Below are positions 1 to 5,784 of a DNA stretch of 9,087 nt, one piece after another (within the stretch, counting starts at the first letter, position 1; the number at the start of each line of letters is the position of its first letter). The stretch spans positions 1 through 9,087 of the forward strand of contig QMTJ01000029.1 in NCBI GenBank assembly GCA_003651045.1. Direction: 5' to 3'. The position numbers and the translations under genes were made by a program. This stretch comes from Thermoplasmata archaeon. GTDB taxonomy: Archaea; Thermoplasmatota; E2; DHVEG-1. Under the pieces are notes generated by a model. It was not told where the DNA came from. It ran no database searches and saw nothing but the letters and a program-made list of their open reading frames with translations.

Positions 1-735
1 ATCAGATAGGTATTCAAGTGCTGCAAGTGCTTGTTTTTCAATCTTGTTTCTTTTACTTAGTGGTTTATCAAGTAAACCTGGTGTGTCTATTATTTGGAAA
101 CGATAGAGTATATGTTTTTCTTTTCGTTCGATGTGACCTAAATATATTTCTTTTGTAGTGAATGGATACTCTGCAATCTTGGGTCTTGCAGATGAGAGAC
201 ATCTAAGAAGAGAGGATTTACCTACGTTGGGGTATCCTGCTATTACAACAGTAGGTATATCCCATATATCTGGGAGTTTTTTCATAACACGTTGTGTGGT
301 TTCTAGTATTTCTAATGCTTTATCGATTTGTTTAACTACACTTGATATTCTACCGTAGATTTCATGCTGTTTCTGTTTTAAAAAATTGATGTTATGGTTT
401 TTCTTTAAGGCTTTAGATTGTTTTAGATATATACTCTGACAGGTTTTCCTAGCCCAGTCTACTGCACCTAATGCTTTTTTTAATTTATCTGTGCCGATTT
501 TAATATCAAGGATTTCACGGTAAAACTGGGGTAGATTGTCTATAGATGGGAATTTTTTTACATACTGCTCCAGAGTTGAAATAATATTTGTTGAGAACGA
601 CTCAGTACTTGCTATTATTGTCTTTTTTTTACTATACAGTGTGTTTTTATCCGGTATATGGATTTTTTTTGCTTTTTTGAATGCTCTTTCCAGGAGTTTT
701 TCAGCGGAAAGAACCAAAGGGATTTCTTGTAACAT
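1..735 (-). CDS. NOG1/Obg-family GTPase, 3' part missing (runs off left edge)
   Basis: The frame is open from an ATG at 735-733 to the window edge, giving 245 residues without a stop. Residues 1 to about 160 form a mostly helical, lysine-rich region matching the NOG1 N-terminal helical domain. A TRAFAC-type G domain follows: G1 P-loop GYPNVGKSS at 167-175, switch I PFTT at 191-194 (G2 threonine), and G3 DTPG at 217-220. The next stretch, LLDKPLSKRNKIEKQA, is characteristic of NOG1 rather than of generic Obg proteins. The G4 and G5 motifs should lie in the missing part; archaeal members are usually somewhat over 300 residues, so roughly a quarter is absent. In eukaryotes NOG1 acts in large ribosomal subunit assembly, and a similar cytosolic role in archaea is inferred. 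It is divergent from the winged-helix gene at 795 and shares its 59-bp promoter region. No clear Shine-Dalgarno precedes the ATG, which fits a leaderless message. Confidence 0.9.
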   Translation of the reverse strand, partial: MLQEIPLVLSAEKLLERAFKKAKKIHIPDKNTLYSKKKTIIASTESFSTNIISTLEQYVKKFPSIDNLPQFYREILDIKIGTDKLKKALGAVDWARKTCQSIYLKQSKALKKNHNINFLKQKQHEIYGRISSVVKQIDKALEILETTQRVMKKLPDIWDIPTVVIAGYPNVGKSSLLRCLSSARPKIAEYPFTTKEIYLGHIERKEKHILYRFQIIDTPGLLDKPLSKRNKIEKQALAALEYLSD

Positions 736-794
736 AATTATTTTTTAAAAAACTTTATGTGATATATGTAAATTAAGATATTGGTATAAAACAT
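736..794. promoter_or_regulatory. Divergent promoter with a central TATA-like element
   Basis: This 59-bp spacer separates the head-to-head start codons of the NOG1-like GTPase (735, minus) and the winged-helix gene (795, plus). A TATA-like run GATATATGTA lies at 761-770. Its self-complementary core ATATAT (762-767) is centred about 30 bp from both start codons. That is near the usual archaeal TATA-to-start-site distance if both transcripts are leaderless. Neither start has a convincing Shine-Dalgarno, which supports leaderless initiation. A 12-bp palindrome, TTTTTTAAAAAA, lies at 741-752 and could be a second AT-rich element or simple low complexity. The position is seen directly; promoter function is inferred. 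Confidence 0.5.
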
Positions 795-1022
795 ATGGAT
801 GAAGGATATATACTTTCAAATAAATACCGTAGAATACTATTTGATGGTTTATCATCTGGAGAGACTGATCTATATATGATTGCTAAAAAACACCATATTG
901 TTTTAAGTATTGCACGTAAAATCACTGAAGATTTTATAAAACAAGGTATAGTTGAGAAGAAAAACGGTAAATATGTGCTTACGAAAGAAGGAGAGAAAAT
1001 AGCGGATAACATTAAAGGTTAA
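795..1022 (+). CDS. Small winged-helix DNA-binding protein (75 aa)
   Basis: This 75-residue protein has the layout of a single archaeal winged-helix domain. An N-terminal helix carries SNKYRR (8-13). A central helix-turn-helix spans roughly residues 24-50 (DLYMIAKKHHI, then IARKITEDFIKQG). A beta-wing follows at about 52-65, with VEKKNGKYVLTKEGEKIA, the typical hairpin ending of MarR/ArsR-like wings. There is no ligand-binding or membrane domain, so it is probably a cytosolic transcription regulator. Its target cannot be read from the sequence. The ATG at 795 has no Shine-Dalgarno, and the TATA-like element about 30 bp upstream fits a leaderless transcript. It lies 58 bp upstream of ribK on the same strand and may be cotranscribed with it. 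It could instead be an autoregulator acting on the shared divergent promoter; no operator was identified. Confidence 0.75.
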   Translation: MDEGYILSNKYRRILFDGLSSGETDLYMIAKKHHIVLSIARKITEDFIKQGIVEKKNGKYVLTKEGEKIADNIKG

Positions 1023-1060
1023 AAACATATTATTCCTTATTTAGCATAGAGAAATTATTT

Positions 1061-1067
1061 GGGAGGT
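1061..1067 (+). promoter_or_regulatory. Shine-Dalgarno of ribK, long spacer
   Basis: GGGAGGT is a strong anti-16S match, but it ends 13 nt before the ATG at 1081, longer than the 5-10 nt seen at the other genes here. An in-frame TAA at 1069-1071 rules out an earlier start, so the ATG at 1081 is the first one possible. A weaker AGAGGG at 1072-1077 is too close to the ATG to be the main site. Confidence 0.5.
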
Positions 1068-1080
1068 ATAAAGAGGGTTT

Positions 1081-1740
1081 ATGAAACCTTATTTATTGCA
1101 GACGCTGAAAGAACTTGCGTTGTTAGGAGCGATTGAGAATAAGATTGAGATTTCTTCTCAAGAGTTAGCTAAACAGTTGAAGAGTAGTCAGCAGACAGCG
1201 TCTAGGTATCTTTTAGAGCTTGATAAAATGGGTATGATTACGAGAGAGTTGGGTATAAAGAAACAGCTTATCCAAGTTACAAAAACGGGTGAAGAAGTTT
1301 TGCAAAGAGAGTATTCAGATTATCAGCAGATTTTTGATTTAACTGATAAAGTTCATTTCACGGGCAGGATTGTTTCAGGCATGGGTGAGGGGCGTTATTA
1401 TACTGAACAAAATGGTTATGTTAAACAGTTTAAAGAAAAACTAGGTTTTATTCCTTATCCTGGGACGTTGAATGTTGAGATTGAGTTTGTAGAACGGAAT
1501 AAACTTAGGTTACTTAAAAGACGAGATGCTATTCGTATTGATGAGTTTGAAACCCGGGATCGTACTTTTGGCGGTGTACGATGTTTTAAAGCCGAGATTA
1601 ATAGAGTAGATTGCATACTTGTTCTCCCTTTACGTAGTCACTATTCAAATATTCTTGAGTTTATATCATCTGAGTTTTTGAGAGGGAAGTTAAACCTTAA
1701 AGATGATGATATAGTAGATGTCGTTGTTTATCTCAACTAA
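1081..1740 (+). CDS. ribK: CTP-dependent riboflavin kinase with N-terminal winged helix (RibK/RbkR type)
   Basis: This enzyme converts riboflavin and CTP to FMN and CDP in the cytosol, the archaeal route to flavin cofactors, and is unrelated to bacterial RibF. Residues 1 to about 85 form a winged helix: SSQELAKQLKSSQQTASRYL is the helix-turn-helix, and IQVTKTGEEVL completes the wing. From about residue 90 the kinase barrel begins, with GRIVSGMGEGRYY (nucleotide-binding glycine-rich loop) and GFIPYPGTLNVEI, both diagnostic of the archaeal riboflavin kinase family (founding member MJ0056). The C-terminus reads LRGKLNLKDDDIVDVVV. The length of 219 residues fits the two-domain form. In some archaea this fusion, called RbkR, also acts as a transcription factor for riboflavin genes. 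That second role is inferred here, and I saw no convincing palindromic operator in the 58 bp upstream. It is followed after 32 nt by polX. Confidence 0.93.
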   Translation: MKPYLLQTLKELALLGAIENKIEISSQELAKQLKSSQQTASRYLLELDKMGMITRELGIKKQLIQVTKTGEEVLQREYSDYQQIFDLTDKVHFTGRIVSGMGEGRYYTEQNGYVKQFKEKLGFIPYPGTLNVEIEFVERNKLRLLKRRDAIRIDEFETRDRTFGGVRCFKAEINRVDCILVLPLRSHYSNILEFISSEFLRGKLNLKDDDIVDVVVYLN

Positions 1741-1756
1741 AAAAGAAGAAGAATAT

Positions 1757-1763
1757 GAGGGGT
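1757..1763 (+). promoter_or_regulatory. Shine-Dalgarno that decides the polX start
   Basis: GAGGGGT lies 9 nt before the ATG at 1773. The in-frame ATG at 1755 overlaps the motif itself and is therefore unlikely to be used. PolX proteins also typically begin close to the (K)N-x-x-VADxLYxIADLL motif, which fits the downstream ATG. Confidence 0.65.
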
Positions 1764-1772
1764 AAGAGCTGT

Positions 1773-3488
1773 ATGAAGAATCAGTTTGTAGCAGATGTAC
1801 TTTATCAAATTGCGGATTTACTTGATTTAAAAGGTGAGATTTTTTTTAAAACACGTGCATATCGTACGGCTGCTCAAGCTATTGAGGTTTTAGATGAAGA
1901 TATTGAAGTTGTTGCAAAGGAGGGTAGACTACGAGAGATACCTGGGGTTGGAGAGGCTCTTGCTAAAAAGATTAAAGAACTTATTGACACGGGTAAGTTA
2001 GAGTATTTTGAGAAATTGAAAAAAGAGATACCTGTGGGTCTTCTTAATATGCTTAAAATCCCTGGTCTTGGTCCTAAGAAGGTTGCTGCAGTGTATCAAC
2101 ATCTTGGTGTTAAAACCATTGAGCAGTTACGTCAGGCTTGTTTAGAGGGTAAACTTAGAACACTCGATGGTTTCGGTGAAACCACTGAGAATAATATTTT
2201 ACGTGGGATACAACTCTTGGAGAAAACACGTGGACGTGTGTTGTTAAATGTTGCCTATGAAGACGGTATGAAATACATTGATTATCTTAAACAATGTAAC
2301 GAGATTCAAAGACTGAGTATAGCTGGTAGTCTCCGTCGTATGAAAGAAACAATTGGTGACATCGATATACTAGCGTCATCTGATAACCCTGATAAGGTTA
2401 TGGATTATTTTGTGGAATATAGTGATGTTCAAAGGGTACTCTTGAAAGGTAGTACTAAAACTAGTGTTGTTTTAAAAGATGATTTACAAGTTGATTTACG
2501 TGTAGTTAAAGAAGAAAGCTTTGGTTCTGCTTTACAGTATTTCACTGGTTCCAAAGAGCATAATGTGAAGATGCGAGGTATAGCTATTAAACAAGGTTTC
2601 AAGTTAAACGAGTATGGTCTTTTTGATAAAGAAACCAATGAATATATAGTAGGTAAAGATGAAAAGGAAATCTACAATAAACTAGGTCTCATGTATATCG
2701 AACCAGAGCTTCGTGAAAACCGTGGTGAAATCGAGATGGCTGAAAAGCATAAACTACCGAAGCTTATCATGTATAATGATGTAAAAGGTGATTTCCATGT
2801 TCATTCAAACTGGAGTGATGGTTCAGAGTCTATACAGACGATAGCGGAGTACACTCAAAGTAAAGGTTATGAATATATCGGTATAGCTGATCATTCTCAG
2901 TCTTTAAAAGTTGCACGTGGGCTTTCTGAAGAAAAGGTTGTTAAAAAGATAAAAGAAGTTGAAAAGGTTAACAAAAAACTACTTGATTTTAAAGTACTCT
3001 GTGGTACAGAATGTGATATAAAACCTGATGGTTCTTTGGATTACAGCGACAAGGTTTTAAAACTGTTTGATTTTGTATATGCAGGTGTACATAGTACTTT
3101 TAAGATGACACGTGAGGAGATGACAAAGAGAGTTACAAAAGCTATAGAGAACGAACATGTAGATTTTCTTGCTCATCCAACTTGTCGTTTAATCGGTAGA
3201 CGTGAACCTTTTGATTTAGATATGGAACAAGTTATTGATGTTGCTAAAGAAACAAACACGTTTCTAGAGATTAACGCGTTTCCAGATCGCCTTGATCTCA
3301 ATGATTTACATGCTAGATTAGGTAAAGAAAAAGGTGTAAAATTTGTATTAGGAACCGATGCACATAGTCTCACCCACTTAGATTTTATGCAATATGGTGT
3401 TGCAACTGCTAGACGTGGTTGGCTTGAAAAAAAAGATGTTTTAAACACTTATCCTTTAAAAGAGATTGAAAGGTTTCTGTCGAGGTGA
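1773..3488 (+). CDS. polX: DNA polymerase X family with C-terminal PHP domain
   Basis: This is a family X repair polymerase: it fills short gaps in DNA, and its PHP domain commonly gives metal-dependent 3'-5' exonuclease or end-processing activity. From the ATG at 1773 the protein has 571 residues, the usual PolX length. Helix-hairpin-helix motifs lie at about 56-67 (IPGVGEALAKKI), 96-108 (IPGLGPKKV) and 131-146 (LDGFGETTENN). The nucleotidyltransferase signature GSLRR is at 185-189, with catalytic aspartates D196 and D198 (GDIDI) and the third at D241 (VDLRV). The PHP domain runs from about 339 to the end. Its metal-ligand candidates are H342 and H344 (DFHVHSNWSD), D349, H374, E413, H440, H468 (LAHPT), D529 and H531 (GTDAHS), so both active sites look intact. 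An in-frame ATG at 1755 would add six residues but lacks a ribosome site. The stop codon overlaps the ligA Shine-Dalgarno. Confidence 0.95.
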   Translation: MKNQFVADVLYQIADLLDLKGEIFFKTRAYRTAAQAIEVLDEDIEVVAKEGRLREIPGVGEALAKKIKELIDTGKLEYFEKLKKEIPVGLLNMLKIPGLGPKKVAAVYQHLGVKTIEQLRQACLEGKLRTLDGFGETTENNILRGIQLLEKTRGRVLLNVAYEDGMKYIDYLKQCNEIQRLSIAGSLRRMKETIGDIDILASSDNPDKVMDYFVEYSDVQRVLLKGSTKTSVVLKDDLQVDLRVVKEESFGSALQYFTGSKEHNVKMRGIAIKQGFKLNEYGLFDKETNEYIVGKDEKEIYNKLGLMYIEPELRENRGEIEMAEKHKLPKLIMYNDVKGDFHVHSNWSDGSESIQTIAEYTQSKGYEYIGIADHSQSLKVARGLSEEKVVKKIKEVEKVNKKLLDFKVLCGTECDIKPDGSLDYSDKVLKLFDFVYAGVHSTFKMTREEMTKRVTKAIENEHVDFLAHPTCRLIGRREPFDLDMEQVIDVAKETNTFLEINAFPDRLDLNDLHARLGKEKGVKFVLGTDAHSLTHLDFMQYGVATARRGWLEKKDVLNTYPLKEIERFLSR

Positions 3489-3489
3489 T
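3482..3489 (+). promoter_or_regulatory. Shine-Dalgarno of ligA overlapping the polX stop
   Basis: GAGGTGAT contains the polX TGA stop (3486-3488) and sits 9 nt before the ATG at 3499. The overlap suggests translational coupling. It also decides the ligA start: an in-frame ATG at 3466, inside polX, would add 11 residues that match nothing in the family. Confidence 0.75.
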
Positions 3490-3498
3490 AATACAAAA

Positions 3499-5502
3499 AT
3501 GCTACCGAAGGAGAAAGCTAAGAAGAGGATAGAGGAGTTACGTAAGCTGATAAGGCATCATGATTACTTGTATTATGTTCTTAATAAACCTGAGATCTCT
3601 GATGCAGAGTATGATAAACTCATGGTTGAACTTAAAGAGTTAGAAGAAGCTTATCCTGAGTTTATATCCCCTGACTCACCTACTCAGAGAGTCGGTGGTT
3701 TCGCTGCAGAAGAATTCAAAACCGTTACACATGTAAAACCTATGCTTAGCCTAGATAGTGCTTTCACTGAAGAAGATGTAAAACGATTTGATGAAAGAGT
3801 TAAAAGAGAACTTGGAGTAAAAAACATTGAATACGTTGTTGAACCTAAGCTTGATGGTCTTTCTGTTGAGTTGGTTTATGAAAACGGTGTTTTTGTAAGT
3901 GGTTCAACTAGGGGTGATGGTGTAACTGGTGAAGATGTTACAGAGAATTTGAAAACAGTTAAAAGTGTACCTCTACGTTTAAGGGAGAAACAAGGTATTC
4001 CAAAGATGCTCGCTGTGAGAGGCGAAGTGATAATGCATATAAAGGATTTCGAAGAGTTTAACAAACAGTTGATTGAACAAGGAGAAGAACCACTTGCTAA
4101 CCCTAGGAACGCGGCTTCTGGTTCTCTTAGAAGACTTGACCCAAAGGAAACTGCTGAAAGACCACTTGATATATTTTTTTATGAAATACTCTCAATAAAA
4201 GGAATTGAGATTAAAAGTCAATGGAGTGCTTTAGAGCATCTTAGAGAATGGGGCCTTAAGGTAAATCATCTCACAAAGAAATGCAGTACAATAGATGAGG
4301 TTATCAAGTATCATACCGAAATGGCTGAAAAAAGAGATACACTCTCCTATGAGATAGATGGGGTAGTTATAAAAATAAATGATCTCAGCTTCCAGGAAAA
4401 ACTTGGTGTAAAAGCTAGATCACCTAGATGGGCTATAGCATACAAGTTCCCACCTAGAGAAGAAGAAACTGAGATAATGGATATAGTTGCACAAGTTGGA
4501 CGTACAGGTACTCTCACACCAGTTGCTCTGTTGAAACCAGTTGATGTCACCGGTGTCACAGTTTCAAGAGCTACATTACATAATCAGGATTTCATTGATC
4601 AAATGGATATCAGGATTGGTGACAAAGTTAAAGTTGCAAGAGCAGGAGATGTCATACCTGAAGTTGTTAAAGTTTTAAAAGAGAAAAGAACAGGACGAGA
4701 AAAAAAGTTTCATATACCTTCTAAATGCCCGGTTTGTGGTTCGAAGGTTGTTAAAGAAGGAGCATTCTATAGATGTACTGGTGGGTTAGCCTGTCCAGCT
4801 CAGCTTAAAAGAAGTATTGCTCACTATGCGTCTAAAGGAGCAATGGATATAGAGGGTTTAGGTAGAAAAAACGTGGATCTCCTTGTGGATAGTGGTTTGA
4901 TTAAAAGAGTTAGTGACCTTTACACCTTGAAAAAAGAGGATTTACTATGTCTTCCAAGGTTCGCTGAGAAATCAGCTGAAAACCTACTTAAGGGTATAGA
5001 GAACAGTAAAAACCAGAGTCTATCTCGTTTTATTTACGCACTTGGTATACCTAATGTTGGAGAACACATGGCTAGAGTGCTTGCAGAGAAATTCAACACA
5101 TTAGATGCCTTAATGAATGCGAAAGAAGAAGACTTAATAAGTATACATGAGGTTGGCCCTGAGACTGCTGAGAGTATTGTATCATTTTTTAGAGAAAAAA
5201 CCAACAGAGAAGAGATAGAAAGGATGAAAAAACTTGGGGTTAAAGCTACTGTTGAAAAAATGAAAAAGAAAAAAGGTAAACTTGATGGACTAGTTTTTGT
5301 TTTCACAGGCGCATTAAGCTCTTTTAGTAGAGAAGAAGCAAAACATATAGTGGAGGAGCTAGGAGGTAAAGCAGCAAATAGTGTTAGTAAAAACGTTGAT
5401 TTTGTTGTTGCTGGGGAGAAACCTGGTTCAAAATATGATAAAGCAAAAAAACTTGGTGTTAAAATTATTAATGAAGAAGAGTTTAAAAACATGATATCGT
5501 GA
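3499..5502 (+). CDS. ligA: NAD-dependent DNA ligase (bacterial type)
   Basis: LigA seals nicks in duplex DNA using NAD+ as AMP donor, releasing NMN. From the ATG at 3499 it has 667 residues, the normal full length. Domain Ia, which binds NMN, includes HHDYLYYVLNKPEISDAEYD (about 20-39). The adenylation site is KLDG with nucleophile K117, followed by STRGDGVTGEDVT. Further nucleotidyltransferase motifs are NPRNAASGSLRR (201-212), SYEIDGVVIK and WAIAYKFPP. An OB fold follows (VGRTGTLTPVA). A four-cysteine zinc finger is formed by C410, C413, C426 and C432. Helix-hairpin-helix repeats occupy about 440-570. A C-terminal BRCT domain spans about 593-667, with LVFVFTGALSSFSREEA and a final conserved region GEKPGSKYDKAKKLGV. 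All expected parts are present. Archaea usually rely on an ATP-dependent ligase, so this gene may be a horizontal acquisition. It follows polX with coupled signals. Confidence 0.96.
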   Translation: MLPKEKAKKRIEELRKLIRHHDYLYYVLNKPEISDAEYDKLMVELKELEEAYPEFISPDSPTQRVGGFAAEEFKTVTHVKPMLSLDSAFTEEDVKRFDERVKRELGVKNIEYVVEPKLDGLSVELVYENGVFVSGSTRGDGVTGEDVTENLKTVKSVPLRLREKQGIPKMLAVRGEVIMHIKDFEEFNKQLIEQGEEPLANPRNAASGSLRRLDPKETAERPLDIFFYEILSIKGIEIKSQWSALEHLREWGLKVNHLTKKCSTIDEVIKYHTEMAEKRDTLSYEIDGVVIKINDLSFQEKLGVKARSPRWAIAYKFPPREEETEIMDIVAQVGRTGTLTPVALLKPVDVTGVTVSRATLHNQDFIDQMDIRIGDKVKVARAGDVIPEVVKVLKEKRTGREKKFHIPSKCPVCGSKVVKEGAFYRCTGGLACPAQLKRSIAHYASKGAMDIEGLGRKNVDLLVDSGLIKRVSDLYTLKKEDLLCLPRFAEKSAENLLKGIENSKNQSLSRFIYALGIPNVGEHMARVLAEKFNTLDALMNAKEEDLISIHEVGPETAESIVSFFREKTNREEIERMKKLGVKATVEKMKKKKGKLDGLVFVFTGALSSFSREEAKHIVEELGGKAANSVSKNVDFVVAGEKPGSKYDKAKKLGVKIINEEEFKNMIS

Positions 5503-5519
5503 AAAGAAAAATTATTAAA

Positions 5520-5525
5520 GGAGGT
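5520..5525 (+). promoter_or_regulatory. Shine-Dalgarno supporting a TTG start
   Basis: GGAGGT (within AAAGGAGGT) lies 10 nt before TTG 5536-5538. It is among the strongest ribosome binding sites in the window and is what justifies the non-ATG start of the cysteine-rich gene. Confidence 0.7.
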
Positions 5526-5535
5526 AAAGTTTTCT

Positions 5536-5748
5536 TTGAAAGAATGTAAAGTTGAGGAGAATAAAATTAGTTGTAACTGCAGCTACCCGCGTGATAAGAA
5601 AGGCGTCTGTTGCGAATGTATTAGCTATCATCGAAGCCATGGAGAGTTACCAGCGTGTTACTTCCCAGAGGATGTTGAGAAAACCTATGATCGTAGTATT
5701 GAAAATTTTATACGGGTTTATCAAGAGAGACATACGGGTGGGGTTTAA
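5536..5748 (+). CDS. Small cysteine-rich protein, DUF6485-like (70 aa)
   Basis: This 70-residue protein has seven cysteines: C4, C13, C15, C25, C26, C28 and C41. The pattern CNCSYP, then CCECISYHRSHGELPACYFP, then YDRSIENFI resembles the uncharacterised DUF6485 family as I remember it, found mainly in anaerobic bacteria and archaea. The function is unknown; clustered cysteines with H32 and H35 suggest a bound metal ion, probably zinc or an iron-sulfur centre, which is inference. There is no signal peptide or membrane segment, so it is probably cytosolic. The start is TTG, supported by GGAGGT 10 nt upstream. An ATG at 5552 opens a different frame and gives a protein without the family pattern. 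It lies 33 nt after ligA and is the last gene of the plus-strand run. A link to DNA repair is suggested only by position. Confidence 0.78.
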   Translation: MKECKVEENKISCNCSYPRDKKGVCCECISYHRSHGELPACYFPEDVEKTYDRSIENFIRVYQERHTGGV

Positions 5749-5775
5749 AATAAAAAACTCTTTTTTCTAAAAAAA
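5747..5775 (-). terminator. Oligo-T terminator of the minus-strand operon
   Basis: Read on the minus strand after the stop of the platform gene, there are a T7 tract (5775-5769) and then T6-A-T4 (5757-5747). These mirror the plus-strand signals, so the 34-bp spacer works as an overlapping bidirectional terminator. The second tract begins at the plus-strand gene's stop codon. Confidence 0.55.
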
Positions 5776-5784
5776 TTTTTTTTT
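5761..5784 (+). terminator. Oligo-T terminator of the plus-strand operon
   Basis: Two T tracts follow the stop of the cysteine-rich gene: T6 at 5761-5766 and T9 at 5776-5784. Archaeal RNA polymerase terminates at such U-runs without needing a hairpin. The T9 tract reaches the last two bases of the stop codon region of the convergent gene, so transcription should end at that gene's 3' edge. Confidence 0.6.

Noticed and set aside
158..748. Short plus-strand frames at 158-358 and 536-748
   Set aside because: They lie antisense to the NOG1-like GTPase, whose G1, G2 and G3 motifs are intact, and show no features of their own.
785..792. TATAAAAC as the TATA box of the winged-helix gene
   Set aside because: It ends two bases before the ATG at 795, too close for transcription to begin upstream of or at the start codon.
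773..1012. A 79-residue minus-strand frame over the winged-helix gene
   Set aside because: It is hydrophobic shadow sequence; the plus-strand frame has a well-formed winged helix and a promoter.
1755..1757. Upstream ATG as the polX start
   Set aside because: It overlaps the GAGGGGT ribosome site that serves the ATG at 1773, and the six extra residues do not fit the family's N-terminus.
3466..3468. ATG inside polX as the ligA start
   Set aside because: It adds 11 residues overlapping polX with no ribosome site; the ATG at 3499 has GAGGTGAT and gives the usual LigA length.
5034..5492. A 152-residue open frame antisense to the ligA 3' end
   Set aside because: The composition is serine/phenylalanine-rich, typical of the reverse complement of a lysine/glutamate-rich gene, and no domain is recognisable.
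5552..5770. A 72-residue plus-strand frame overlapping the cysteine-rich gene
   Set aside because: It is offset in frame, has no ribosome site at suitable spacing and lacks the cysteine pattern; the TTG-started frame is the coherent one.
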